NCBI GenBank assembly: GCA_947166135.1
Contig: CAMVDB010000003.1
Coordinates: 1 to 64,000 of the forward strand
DNA length: 64,000 nt
Direction: 5' to 3'
From: an uncultured Clostridia bacterium
GTDB taxonomy: Bacteria > Bacillota > Clostridia > Oscillospirales > Acutalibacteraceae
Positions 26,597-36,114 of the stretch are shown one piece after another (the stretch's first letter is position 1; each line of letters opens with the position of its first letter). Below the pieces are notes generated by a model. That model worked only from the letters and a program-made list of their open reading frames with translations, was not told where the DNA came from and did not search any database. The translations under genes and the position numbers were made by a program.

Positions 26597-29137
26597 TCAC
26601 GACCGGGCGAGGCTGCTCAGGATGACGATGTAGTTCATCACATCGGTATCGTCGGGCATGTAGTTGCCGCTGATATTCAGCGGGATCATATCGCCGTGCT
26701 TGTTCTTGATGTTCATCTGTGAGTTAAATGGCTCGGAGGCAGTGATCTTCCTGAGGATATCACGGTATACGGAGGGACCTTCGCGAGAGCTGATGCGCTC
26801 GATAAAGCCCTCGCGGTTCAGTATCTGCTCCAGCTCACGTGCGCCGATGCCGATCGTCTTTTCAAGTCCGTTGAACAGAACCGTGAAGCGGATCTCTCTG
26901 TCGGGCAAGCGCGAGAGGAAGAGCACCGTATCCGTCGAGATATGCGACAGCAGGGACATCTGCTTCTCGAGCGTGCTGAGCTTGGTGATATTTCGCACCG
27001 AACCGTAGAAGATCTTGTTCTCGCCCTCGGCGTGCAGATAGTAGAAGCGCATGTGGAAGGTCGTGAGCGTTCCGTCGGTCTTGTAGAAATGCAAAAGACC
27101 CTTCGAACCGTTCAGCCGATCATGCTCCGCGATATGGAGCAGCTGCAGCATCCGAGGGATATCGCCCTGCGGCATGAAGCGGTGGATACCGTCCAGTCGT
27201 TCTATGAAATCCGGTACGTCGACCGCCTCATAGAATTGCTCGTTATAGCGGATGATATCAACGGTATCGCCGTGCCATGAATACATCGCGCACGGCCCGA
27301 GGATATTGTTGAGCATCGTGTCGCTGTAGATGTTATTGTCAAGCAGCTCACGCAGGCGGAACTGCTGGTTCGCCTTGAAGGAGATACCGGAGGTATCGAT
27401 CATCCCGGGGTCATCGATCAGCTTCTCATACTCCCTGACGGGAAGAGGACGATAGAAATAGTAGCCCTGGATGAAGCCGCAGCCGAGATCGCGCAGGAAC
27501 TCCATCTGTTCCTGCGTTTCAACACCTTCGACGATGATCGGTACACCGATCGTCTTGGTCATATTGGTGACGGATTCGAGGATGCGTATACTTCTCTCCT
27601 CGTCGCCCTCGTCGATATTGAGGAACTGTGCGTCGAGCTTGACGATATCAATGTTTAGACTCTTGAGCATATTCAGTGTCGAATAGCCGCTGCCGAAGTC
27701 GTCCATCAGCACCGTGAAGCCCTTCTCTCTCAGAGAGCGGACAGTGCTCCTGACGAGCGCGGTGTTGGTGATATAGGAGGTCTCGGTGATCTCGATCTTG
27801 ATCATGCGACGGTCGAGATCGTATTTCTCCGCGAGCCGTTCGAAAACGGCGGGGAGATCGGTATGCTGGATATCCGCGACGGAAACGTTGACGGATACGG
27901 GCAGCGGGGTATGACCGCTGTCGATCCAATCGTGCTGCCAGCGGCAGACCTCCTCCCAGATATACAGGTCGAGATCGCTGATCAGACCGCGCTTCTCGAG
28001 GATGGGGATAAAGACGTCAGGAGGTACGAGCGTACCGTCGGACTTGATCCATCGCGCTAGCGCTTCGGCTCCGACGATCCTGCCGTCTGACGCGCGGCAC
28101 TGGGGCTGCAGGTAAAAGACGACCTCATGACGCCTGAGCGCCTGTAAAAAGTCGCTGAGTATGCGGTACTCTTCATTGGTGCGCGAGTACATGCTCTTCT
28201 CGAACACACGGATACGGCTGTGGTAGCTTTCCTTCGCGACCTGAGAGGCGAGGAACGCACGGTCGAGCAGATCCATCAGCTTACAATCTCCTTCGACCTT
28301 ACAGATACCGAACGCGGGCATGAAGCCGATGCTGCTGCCGCGCGAGCCGATCAGCGAGGCGATATCCTCGAACAGGTGCCCGATGAGCTCCATGTCGTAG
28401 GGGATCATCAGGCAGAAGTCATCCTGACCGAAATAGCCTGCCGTGCCGCCGGTCTGTTCACTGACCTGAAGCATCGCGGCGCCCATCTGTACCATCAGCA
28501 GATCGCCTTCGTTGTGTCCGTACCACTCGTTGAACAGCTTGAAGTTTTCGATATCGACGGAGACCAGACACCAGTTCTCTCCGCCTTCCTTGAGGCGGCG
28601 GTCAACATCCTTGATGAAGGCGCGCTTCCTCAGCAGACCGGTCATCTCGTTGCGGTTGTGGTCGATATAGATATCGTTCTCCGTCAGTCCCAGCTCGCGG
28701 GATTTGCGATTCTGGCAGTCGAAGACGTACATGCGGAGCGTATGACGACTCAGACCGTATTCTTCGCCCGAGACCAGCACCGCCTCTACCCAGCGCCAAT
28801 CGCCTCTGGAGAGACGGAAGCGGTATTCGTCACAGTATAGTCCGGGTACCTCGGAGCTGTTCAGACGATGTATTATCGTATCGGGGTTCATCAGCTCGAT
28901 GAACCGTTCCCGTTCATCGGGATGGATCAGCTCCTCCGACATAGCGATGAAAATATCCTTATAGGTGCCCTGCAGCATGGGCATGGTGTACTTTTTGGCT
29001 ATATGATAAATGCTTTTGAAAGTGAGAGAATCCAGATCGATCTCGAGCAGTTCATCAAAGGATGAATTATCAAGAAACCGAATGATTGATCCGGGCTGAC
29101 TGACCGATCTCAGCAGCTCGAACAAAGCTGTATTCAT
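26597..29137 (-). CDS. PAS-degenerate GGDEF-EAL protein
   Basis: About 846 residues. Order: an N-terminal PAS-like sensor (about 30-150), GGDEF domain (about 165-320), EAL domain (about 330-580), then a second PAS-like region to the C-terminus. The GGDEF signature reads GQDDF, so cyclase activity is doubtful. The EAL domain keeps AEALARW, VSVNVSVADI, EITETSY, MDDFGSGYS, KLDAQFL and VEGVETQEQ, so c-di-GMP phosphodiesterase activity is likely. No membrane segments. ATG 29137 is preferred by eye; TTG 29170 and ATG 29149 are also possible, and no site is ideal. It is divergent from the c-di-GMP genes at 29.5-34.6 kb. Confidence 0.85.
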   Translation of the reverse strand: MNTALFELLRSVSQPGSIIRFLDNSSFDELLEIDLDSLTFKSIYHIAKKYTMPMLQGTYKDIFIAMSEELIHPDERERFIELMNPDTIIHRLNSSEVPGLYCDEYRFRLSRGDWRWVEAVLVSGEEYGLSRHTLRMYVFDCQNRKSRELGLTENDIYIDHNRNEMTGLLRKRAFIKDVDRRLKEGGENWCLVSVDIENFKLFNEWYGHNEGDLLMVQMGAAMLQVSEQTGGTAGYFGQDDFCLMIPYDMELIGHLFEDIASLIGSRGSSIGFMPAFGICKVEGDCKLMDLLDRAFLASQVAKESYHSRIRVFEKSMYSRTNEEYRILSDFLQALRRHEVVFYLQPQCRASDGRIVGAEALARWIKSDGTLVPPDVFIPILEKRGLISDLDLYIWEEVCRWQHDWIDSGHTPLPVSVNVSVADIQHTDLPAVFERLAEKYDLDRRMIKIEITETSYITNTALVRSTVRSLREKGFTVLMDDFGSGYSTLNMLKSLNIDIVKLDAQFLNIDEGDEERSIRILESVTNMTKTIGVPIIVEGVETQEQMEFLRDLGCGFIQGYYFYRPLPVREYEKLIDDPGMIDTSGISFKANQQFRLRELLDNNIYSDTMLNNILGPCAMYSWHGDTVDIIRYNEQFYEAVDVPDFIERLDGIHRFMPQGDIPRMLQLLHIAEHDRLNGSKGLLHFYKTDGTLTTFHMRFYYLHAEGENKIFYGSVRNITKLSTLEKQMSLLSHISTDTVLFLSRLPDREIRFTVLFNGLEKTIGIGARELEQILNREGFIERISSREGPSVYRDILRKITASEPFNSQMNIKNKHGDMIPLNISGNYMPDDTDVMNYIVILSSLARS

Positions 29138-29478
29138 GTCCTTTACCATTCCTTCGTAAGTAATACGCAAGAGGCCAAGCTAATCATAGTATTTTGTGAT
29201 CTTTTTTTCAATATCTCGACGATAAAATCGGAATTGTTTCTATAATTATATGCAGGATTTTATGAAAGCTACACAACGGACGATGTGTGTATGATGTCCG
29301 GCGAGAATATTCCTCCGTATCCTGCTTTCGTTTATCGAGTATCATTCGGAAGAATTACAAAAAATGCACAATAATTCCGTAAAAATAATTGTAATTTCGG
29401 TCATTTAGTATTATAATAAATTAGATAGTATTTGTATGATACAAACTGTGCAAGTTTTTCGGATTAACGGAGTATGAT
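29138..29478. promoter_or_regulatory. AT-rich divergent intergenic region with promoter and palindrome
   Basis: On the plus strand TTGTAA (29389-29394) and TATAAT (29412-29417) are 17 bases apart, about 60 bases before the downstream start. Just downstream lies a perfect 15-base palindrome TTTGTATGATACAAA (29431-29445), a candidate operator between promoter and gene. No c-di-GMP riboswitch signature was recognised. The left part holds nothing clear. Confidence 0.6.
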
Positions 29479-31167
29479 ATGAAGAAGTTTATGACCGCAG
29501 GCGGAATGAAACGCCGCGTACTGATAGTTGATGACGAGATGATCAATCGCGAGCTGCTCGGAGCGATGCTTTCGCAAAGCTACGAGATCTCCTTCGCCGC
29601 CGACGGACAAGAGGCGATGGACGCGCTTATGCAGCCCGACACCGACTATTCGCTGATCCTGCTCGACCTTATGATGCCCGTGATGAACGGCTTCGAGGTG
29701 ATCGAGCGCTGCAGGGCGGATGAAGCGCTGCGACAGATCCCGATCATCGTAATGACGTCCGAGAAATCCGCCGAGGTGCGTAGTATTCGCATGGGCGCGG
29801 CGGACTTCATCACCAAGCCCTACGATATGCCCGAGGTCATCCTCGCGCGCTGCGAGAGGATCATCGAGCTGAGCGAGGGCGAGAGCATCATCCGCTCGAC
29901 CGAACGTGATAAGGTCTCGGGATTATATACGCGCGGATATTTCTTCGCTTATTTAAAGCAGATGCTCCCGCGGCTCGATACGCAGGCGGACGCCATCGTG
30001 ATGAATATCGATCGCTTCCACCTGATCAATGAGCTGTTCGGCAGGGAAGAGGGCGACCGCGTCCTCTCGTACTGCGGAGAGCTGATCTCGGAGATGCTTT
30101 CTTCAACGCGCGGGATCGCCTGCCGCAGTGAGAGCGATACCTTCTTCATCTTTTGTGAGAGGCAGGAGGATTATGAGCATACGGCGGAGCAGATGCAGGA
30201 GAAGCTCGCCGAGTTCGCCCGTTCGCGCAGCCTGCGCCTGAGAGCGGGCGTATACTCCTGTGAGATGGGCTCGGATGAGCCCGAGGCGTGGTTCAGCCGA
30301 GCGAAATCCGCCTGCGACCGTATTCGCGGACAATACGGTTCTCTCACGACCCGCTACAATAACGAGCTGTATGAACGCACGGTCTTTCATGAGCGGCTGA
30401 TCGGCGATATACAGGACGCGATCGACGGGCGTCAGTTCGTTGTCTATTATCAGCCGAAATACCGTATACAGGGCGACCGCCCCGTGCTCTCGAGCGCCGA
30501 GGCGCTGATCCGCTGGATCCACCCCGAGCTGGGCTTCATCAGCCCGGGCGAGTTCATTCCGCTGTTCGAGCAGAACGGTCTGATCCGCCGCGTGGATCAC
30601 TATGTCTGGCGTGAGGCCGCGGCACAGATCGGGAGGTGGCGCGACCGCTTCGGCAGGATCATCCCTGTCTCGGTGAACGTCTCGCGCGTCGATATCTTTG
30701 ACCCCGAGCTCGAGAACAAGCTGTGCGCGATATTGGACGAGTTTAAGCTTTCTCCCGACGATATGATGCTGGAGATCACGGAGTCGGCGTATGCCGATAA
30801 CGGCGACCGCCTGATCGAGGTGGTCAACAGCCTGCGTAACCGGGGCTTCAAGATCGAGATGGACGACTTCGGCTCGGGCTATTCTTCGCTGAACATGCTG
30901 ACCGAGATCCCGATCGACGTGCTCAAGCTCGATATGAAGTTCATCCGCCGCATGCTGATCGACGACAAGAGTCTGCGCCTGGTGGAGCTGGTGATGGATA
31001 TCGCGGGATATCTGGAGGTTCCCGTCGTAGCCGAGGGCGTCGAGGAGGAAAAACAGCTCAATACGCTCAGAAATATGGGCTGCGATCTCGTGCAGGGTTA
31101 TTATTTCTCGCCCCCGCTGCCTGCACAGCGATTTGAAGAATTGATCAAAAAGGAATGTGAGTGCTGA
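29479..31167 (+). CDS. Response regulator with degenerate GGDEF and EAL domain
   Basis: A 562-residue cytoplasmic protein. Receiver domain (about 12-130) with LIVDDE, phospho-acceptor Asp in LLDLMMPVMNG and the TS/K positions of a working receiver. The GGDEF-like domain (about 150-300) has SESDT at the signature position, so it is probably inactive or regulatory. The EAL domain (about 310-555) keeps EALIRW, VSVNVSRVDI, EITESAY, MDDFGSGYS, KLDMKFI and AEGVEEEKQ, suggesting an active phosphodiesterase. No histidine kinase gene is adjacent, so the receiver input is unknown. Promoter and palindrome lie upstream. Confidence 0.87.
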   Translation: MKKFMTAGGMKRRVLIVDDEMINRELLGAMLSQSYEISFAADGQEAMDALMQPDTDYSLILLDLMMPVMNGFEVIERCRADEALRQIPIIVMTSEKSAEVRSIRMGAADFITKPYDMPEVILARCERIIELSEGESIIRSTERDKVSGLYTRGYFFAYLKQMLPRLDTQADAIVMNIDRFHLINELFGREEGDRVLSYCGELISEMLSSTRGIACRSESDTFFIFCERQEDYEHTAEQMQEKLAEFARSRSLRLRAGVYSCEMGSDEPEAWFSRAKSACDRIRGQYGSLTTRYNNELYERTVFHERLIGDIQDAIDGRQFVVYYQPKYRIQGDRPVLSSAEALIRWIHPELGFISPGEFIPLFEQNGLIRRVDHYVWREAAAQIGRWRDRFGRIIPVSVNVSRVDIFDPELENKLCAILDEFKLSPDDMMLEITESAYADNGDRLIEVVNSLRNRGFKIEMDDFGSGYSSLNMLTEIPIDVLKLDMKFIRRMLIDDKSLRLVELVMDIAGYLEVPVVAEGVEEEKQLNTLRNMGCDLVQGYYFSPPLPAQRFEELIKKECEC

Positions 31168-31184
31168 TCGATCGGAGGTAGATC

Positions 31185-33308
31185 ATGTCATCTGACCTGA
31201 AAGCAAAATCATCATGGAAGACCGGCTTATCGCTTATCGGTATCATCGTTGTCGGTATCATCCTGAATATCCTCGGTACCCGTGTGAACGCCCTGCTGGG
31301 GCTGCCGCTGTATATCGATGATATCGGTACGATCCTGTCGGCGCTGCTGGGCGGATACATCCCGTGTATCACGGTCGGCTTCTTTACGAATATCATCATC
31401 GGTCTGACCGATTCCTATACGATGTATTACTGCATCATCAGCGTACTGATCGCCGGTGTAGCGGTTTTATTTGCCGAGAAGATGCGCCGTCTCAAGATCC
31501 ATTCGATCCTGCTGGCGATCCTGAGCTTTGCGTTCTTAGGCGGCATCGTGGGCGGACTTCTGACTTGGCTGATCAACGGACTGAGCTTCGGCGAGGGATA
31601 CGCCGTCGATCTGGCGGCGAAAATCAATCGGGCGGTACCGCTGGGGTATTTTGTCTCGAACCTTCTCTCGAACTTCCTGATCGACCTCGTCGACAAGGGA
31701 CTTGTTACGGTGATCGCGGTGATCATCTATAAGCTGCTCCCGCTGAAGCTGCTCAACTTCGTACACACCCGAAGCTGGTATTTTATTACCGCGTTCGAAA
31801 ATCCAACCGTACATAACCGCAAGAAGATCTCGCTGCGTATCAAGGCGACGCTCTTGGTAGGACTGTCGATCACGCTGGTCGCCTCGGCTGCGATCGGCGT
31901 CAGCGTTTTGCAGTACCATAATTCCACCGTCAAGGAATATGAGGAAAGCGGCCGCTATGCCGCGAACGTGATCGCCGAGAAGCTCGACGCCGACCGTATC
32001 GGCGAATATTTGGAGAAAGGCGCCGCGGCGGAGGGCTATACCGATACCGAGGAGCTTATCTCTACGGTGATCAAGCTTTCACCCGATATCAAATATGCGT
32101 ATGTCTATCGCGTTGAACAGGACGGCACGCATGTTGTCTTTGATATCGATACCGCCGACGTCGAGGCGGACAATCCCGGCGAAGTTATCAAATATGATTC
32201 TTCTATAGAAAAATATAAAGATCTTTTCATCGCGGGCAAGGAGATCCCCACCGATATTACGGATGACGAGTACGGCTGGCTTCTGTCGGTTTATGAGCCT
32301 GTCACCGACAGCACGGGCAAGGTGCAGTGCTATATCGGCATCGATATGGAGATGAAACGCCTGCGTTCCGAGGAATTCGAGTTTTTGGCGAAGATCATCT
32401 CGCTGTTCCTCGGCTTTTTGATCCTGATCCGTACCTACGCGGTATGGATGACGGAGCGCCATATCATCAAGCCGATCAACTCGATCGCCCATGTATCGCG
32501 CCATTCGGGCTACGATACGCCCGAGGCGAGAGAGAAGTGGATCCGTATGCTCGATCTGCTGGATATCCGTACCGGCGACGAGATCGAGATCCTTTACGAG
32601 GATTATAAGCGAGCGGCGCAAAATACGGTACGCTACATCGAGGAGATCCAGCGCAAGAGCGAACAGCTCACGAAGCTGCAGAACGGACTGATCATGGTGC
32701 TTGCCGATATGGTCGAGAGCCGCGATCAGTGTACGGGCGATCATGTATTCAAGACTGCCGCCTATACCGAGATCATCCTCCGTCAGATGCAGAAGGAAGG
32801 CGTCTATGCCGATCAGCTCAGTGAAGAGTATATCACCGAGGTCGTCAACTCCGCGCCGCTTCACGACGTCGGCAAGATCACCGTCTCCGACGTGATCCTC
32901 AACAAGCCCGGCAGACTCACCGACGAGGAGTTTTGCGTCATGCAGAGCCATACCACCGAGGGCGGCAAGATCATCGACAAGGCGATCACGCTCGTCGACG
33001 AGGATTCGGGTTACCTGAACGAGGCGAAGAACCTCGCGCTGTATCATCACGAGAAGTGGAACGGTAAGGGCTATCCCACCGGACTCAGCGGCGAGGATAT
33101 CCCGCTGTCGGCGCGTGTGATGGCGGTCGCGGATGTGTTTGACGCACTGGTGTCCCGCCGCAGCTACAAGGAGCCGTTCCCGATCGAGAAGGCGTTCGAC
33201 ATCATTCGCAAGGACGCGGGTACGCATTTTGACCCGTATGTCGCTCGGGCGTTCCTTGACGCTGAGGAAGAAGTCAGACGGGTCGCAAAGCTCAATATGG
33301 AGCCGTGA
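31185..33308 (+). CDS. Membrane sensor protein with HD-GYP domain
   Basis: A 707-residue protein. Residues about 10-190 form five or six membrane segments resembling an ECF/MASE-type sensor module. A second module has a membrane helix (about 225-245), an extracytoplasmic domain (about 245-395), another helix (about 397-415) and a HAMP-like stretch. The HD-GYP domain (about 480-700) has HDVGK and HHEKWNGKGYP, as in active c-di-GMP phosphodiesterases. Ribosome site GGAGGTAG. It lies 17 bases after the preceding gene, so they are probably co-transcribed. Confidence 0.85.
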   Translation: MSSDLKAKSSWKTGLSLIGIIVVGIILNILGTRVNALLGLPLYIDDIGTILSALLGGYIPCITVGFFTNIIIGLTDSYTMYYCIISVLIAGVAVLFAEKMRRLKIHSILLAILSFAFLGGIVGGLLTWLINGLSFGEGYAVDLAAKINRAVPLGYFVSNLLSNFLIDLVDKGLVTVIAVIIYKLLPLKLLNFVHTRSWYFITAFENPTVHNRKKISLRIKATLLVGLSITLVASAAIGVSVLQYHNSTVKEYEESGRYAANVIAEKLDADRIGEYLEKGAAAEGYTDTEELISTVIKLSPDIKYAYVYRVEQDGTHVVFDIDTADVEADNPGEVIKYDSSIEKYKDLFIAGKEIPTDITDDEYGWLLSVYEPVTDSTGKVQCYIGIDMEMKRLRSEEFEFLAKIISLFLGFLILIRTYAVWMTERHIIKPINSIAHVSRHSGYDTPEAREKWIRMLDLLDIRTGDEIEILYEDYKRAAQNTVRYIEEIQRKSEQLTKLQNGLIMVLADMVESRDQCTGDHVFKTAAYTEIILRQMQKEGVYADQLSEEYITEVVNSAPLHDVGKITVSDVILNKPGRLTDEEFCVMQSHTTEGGKIIDKAITLVDEDSGYLNEAKNLALYHHEKWNGKGYPTGLSGEDIPLSARVMAVADVFDALVSRRSYKEPFPIEKAFDIIRKDAGTHFDPYVARAFLDAEEEVRRVAKLNMEP

Positions 33309-33476
33309 TCCCTTCTTGTCGGAGCGACCTAAGTCATATTTGGTGAATATGACCATTGATTTTTCCCTAAAATATCGTTAAAATGCCTTATGGTAAGTTT
33401 AATGACGGTTTTTACGGATGATAATGCCACTGAGTTTTGAAAAAGACTTCCATCTTACCTTACAGAAGGTGATAAT

Positions 33477-34586
33477 ATGAATAAGTTCTCAGCATGGATC
33501 AAACCATTGCTTTTTCCGAATGTTGACAAGAAAACCGCATTAGAGATAGATACCATGAACACGCGGAATATCCACTATGTTTCGCTGGTCGTCGGGATCG
33601 TCCAGCTGATCTCGCTGATCGTCTTTGGCTTCATCAATTTCGGCAGCGCTGTGGACGATTCGGTGATCTGCGCTGTCCTCAGAGTCGGCTCGAGCGTCAT
33701 CCTGTGCGTGTTGGGCTTCGTGATTTCCGGCGTTCTGTTGAAGAAACCGGATACCGTGAAGAACCATCCGCTGGGCGTCAGGCTGTTCATCGGCGGGTTC
33801 ATCATCCTGATGATGATCTGGAGCATTTTTGTTGCTGTATACAACTACGCGAATTATCAGCAGATGCTCACCTTTTATACCGTTGAGCTGATGGCGGTGC
33901 TGTTCGTCAAGCTCAAGCCCGCCTTTACCACGACGATCATCACGAGCTCCTATATTGCGACTTTCCTGATCCTCCACTTCGGCGTCCGACAGGGCGGGAT
34001 CAATCTGTATAACTTCATGATGCTCGCGATCCTCTCGGTCGCGGGCGCGGTGCTGAACTACCGCCTGACCGCGAATTATATCGCCGAGAAGAACAAGGCG
34101 AGCATCCTGAACGAATCGCTCGAGATCATCGCGAACCATGACAGCATCACCCGACTCCAGAACCGCTACGCGCTGAACCAGCATTTTGTCGATTTCGTTG
34201 ATCGTGATATCTGCATCGCGATGGGGGACATCAACAGCTTCAAGGCGGTCAACGATACCTACGGTCATCGTGTGGGCGACGACGTGCTCAAGCTGTTCTC
34301 CGACATCCTGCTCGAGTTCTTCCCCGCCAAGAACGTCTTCCGTTACGGCGGCGATGAATTCCTGATCATCGCGGAATCCGACTCGCTCGACGACTTCAGG
34401 AAACGATTCGATCAGGTCAATGAGCGTTTCTCTTCGATACGTATCGCGGGGGTTGAGACCCGGCTGGGCTGCAGCTTCGGCTGTATCAAGTTCCATCCCA
34501 TGAGTCCCGCGGAGTTCTTTGACGGACTCACCTCGGCGGATAAGATCCTTTATGAAGAGAAGAAACGACTCAGCATCAAACGATAG
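33477..34586 (+). CDS. Membrane diguanylate cyclase
   Basis: A 369-residue protein. About six membrane segments (about 30-215) precede a GGDEF domain (about 225-369) with the intact signature YGGDEF and upstream DINSFKAVNDTYGH, so it probably makes c-di-GMP. No inhibitory RxxD motif was seen directly upstream of GGDEF. It follows the HD-GYP gene by 168 AT-rich bases, so it may be read separately. The ribosome site is AAGGTGAT. A shared terminator (34595-34628) separates it from the convergent second cyclase. Confidence 0.87.
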   Translation: MNKFSAWIKPLLFPNVDKKTALEIDTMNTRNIHYVSLVVGIVQLISLIVFGFINFGSAVDDSVICAVLRVGSSVILCVLGFVISGVLLKKPDTVKNHPLGVRLFIGGFIILMMIWSIFVAVYNYANYQQMLTFYTVELMAVLFVKLKPAFTTTIITSSYIATFLILHFGVRQGGINLYNFMMLAILSVAGAVLNYRLTANYIAEKNKASILNESLEIIANHDSITRLQNRYALNQHFVDFVDRDICIAMGDINSFKAVNDTYGHRVGDDVLKLFSDILLEFFPAKNVFRYGGDEFLIIAESDSLDDFRKRFDQVNERFSSIRIAGVETRLGCSFGCIKFHPMSPAEFFDGLTSADKILYEEKKRLSIKR

Positions 34587-34594
34587 GCAAAGAA

Positions 34595-34628
34595 AAGCAC
34601 ATTCGGCAGTGCGGCCGGATGTGCTTTG
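34595..34628. terminator. Bidirectional terminator between two cyclase genes
   Basis: Stem AAAGCACATTCGGC paired with GGCCGGATGTGCTTT (one base bulged), with flanking A and T runs. Confidence 0.8.
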
Positions 34629-34648
34629 TTGTTATACGGATATTTGTA

Positions 34649-35731
34649 TCATGCGTTCAGCGCCGTACTGACGGTGCAATTCTTTCCCTCGTCCTTAGCG
34701 AGGTACAGGTTCTTGTCCACCTGACGGATGAGCGCGTTGATCTCGCTCGCGCCGCCGTTTTCAGCCGTGACAAGACCTACGGAGACGGTGGTGGTCAGCT
34801 GTTCGCCGTCAAAGTCGAACTGCAGCGCTCGTACCGCGTCAACGATCCGCTTGCATACCTTCTCGGCGTCGATATCGGTATGGAACAGGATCAGGAATTC
34901 GTCGCCGCCCCAGCGGCACAGATCGCCGCTGTTGTTCAGCGTGGTAAGGATCGCTTGTCCGATGTCCCGGATTACGATATCGCCGTTCGGATGACCGAAG
35001 TTATCGTTGATGTATTTGAAGTTATCGATATCGAGGATCGCGATCGCGGCGGGCTTGATCGGATACTTCTCGGGATGATCGAGGATCGACTGCAGCCAGA
35101 AACGGTTGTACAGTCCCGTCAGCACGTCATGGTAGCAGAGGTACTCGTATTTTTCACGCGATTCCTTCAGCGCCTGATTCGCTGCGTCGCGCATCCTCTC
35201 CAGCAGCAGCGCTACGACGAAGAACGCGAAATACAATATCGGGAAGCGCATCATGAACGTCGGGGAGTACCGGTACTGCAGCAGGCTCTGACCGAACGGG
35301 ATCCAGAAGAAGAAGGCGAGGATCAGGAACATGAACAGTGAGAACAGCGTACCGTTCCGCAAGCCGAACATCAGCAGTCCGAAGCACGGCAGCATCGCCG
35401 TCCACAGCACGCTGAAGCCGTCGGGGATACCCGAGATGATAAAGTAGATGAACAGCACCGAGACCTCTGTAGAGAAGAGGATGATCGCGACGGTCGCCGC
35501 CTTGCCTCTTTTACGGAGCAGGAGCAGGTCGATGCCGCACAGCACTGCGAAGCCCAGCGTCACCCAGGTGAAAGCTCCTTTATGGGTGAAGAAATTGACG
35601 ACGGACATCAGCAGCGAGGTGAGCCCGAGCATGACGAAGATGCATGCGTCCCGGTACAGCTTCCAGCCGGGCTCATCTGCGACCAGTTCGTTTTTCTTCT
35701 TCAAATATTTTTCTATTGATAACAGCTTCAT
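34649..35731 (-). CDS. Membrane diguanylate cyclase
   Basis: A 360-residue protein with about six membrane segments (about 30-185) and a GGDEF domain (about 195-355) carrying an intact WGGDEF signature and DIDNFKYINDNFGHPNGD. It probably synthesises c-di-GMP. Its membrane half is unlike that of the convergent neighbour, so inputs should differ. The start ATG 35731 follows GAGGGTGATG on the minus strand. Confidence 0.87.
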   Translation of the reverse strand: MKLLSIEKYLKKKNELVADEPGWKLYRDACIFVMLGLTSLLMSVVNFFTHKGAFTWVTLGFAVLCGIDLLLLRKRGKAATVAIILFSTEVSVLFIYFIISGIPDGFSVLWTAMLPCFGLLMFGLRNGTLFSLFMFLILAFFFWIPFGQSLLQYRYSPTFMMRFPILYFAFFVVALLLERMRDAANQALKESREKYEYLCYHDVLTGLYNRFWLQSILDHPEKYPIKPAAIAILDIDNFKYINDNFGHPNGDIVIRDIGQAILTTLNNSGDLCRWGGDEFLILFHTDIDAEKVCKRIVDAVRALQFDFDGEQLTTTVSVGLVTAENGGASEINALIRQVDKNLYLAKDEGKNCTVSTALNA

Positions 35732-36114
35732 ATCATCACCCTCTCCGGATTATGCATAGGGTTTGGGACGTCCCGCAGAGAAGATGAGTTGGATTGCAGG
35801 CCGAAAGCCAGCGTTTGGATGTGTTCCTATTTTATCACATATTTTGAAATATCAACATTGATAGAATAACTAAAAATTATTCGGCTTTTTGTGCGTTTTG
35901 CTGTTTTGATGACCGAATGTTTCAAAATCACGCAGAATTCTTGAATTTATGCACCGTTTATGGTATTGTTAACAGGATAAAAGCGCGGACTGTTCACAGA
36001 AACAGGATACATGGATGCGATGTCTGAACGATCAAGTATGACCGACCGGCTGCACATGTGCAGTCGGCTTTGCTGTTGTATAGGGTCGTTCTTAAACATA
36101 AGGTAGGGGAGAAT
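35732..36114. other. Divergent intergenic region with a hairpin ahead of glgB
   Basis: 383 bases between a minus-strand cyclase gene and glgB. A CCGGCTGCAC/GTGCAGTCGG hairpin (36045-36066) is followed by CTTTGCTGTTGT; it could attenuate glgB transcription or end a short transcript. TTGACA-like and TATAAT-like boxes were not convincingly placed. The left part (35830-35960) is AT-rich, with nothing else recognised. Confidence 0.45.

Noticed and set aside
32079-33356. Minus-strand open frame of 425 codons
   Set aside because: Antisense to the HD-GYP gene; no start signal.
35750-35850. c-di-GMP riboswitch upstream of the cyclase
   Set aside because: The sequence was read on both strands and lacks the GEMM core pattern.
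36058-36114. N-terminal extension of glgB
   Set aside because: The extra residues derive from a hairpin region, and a ribosome site lies before ATG 36115.
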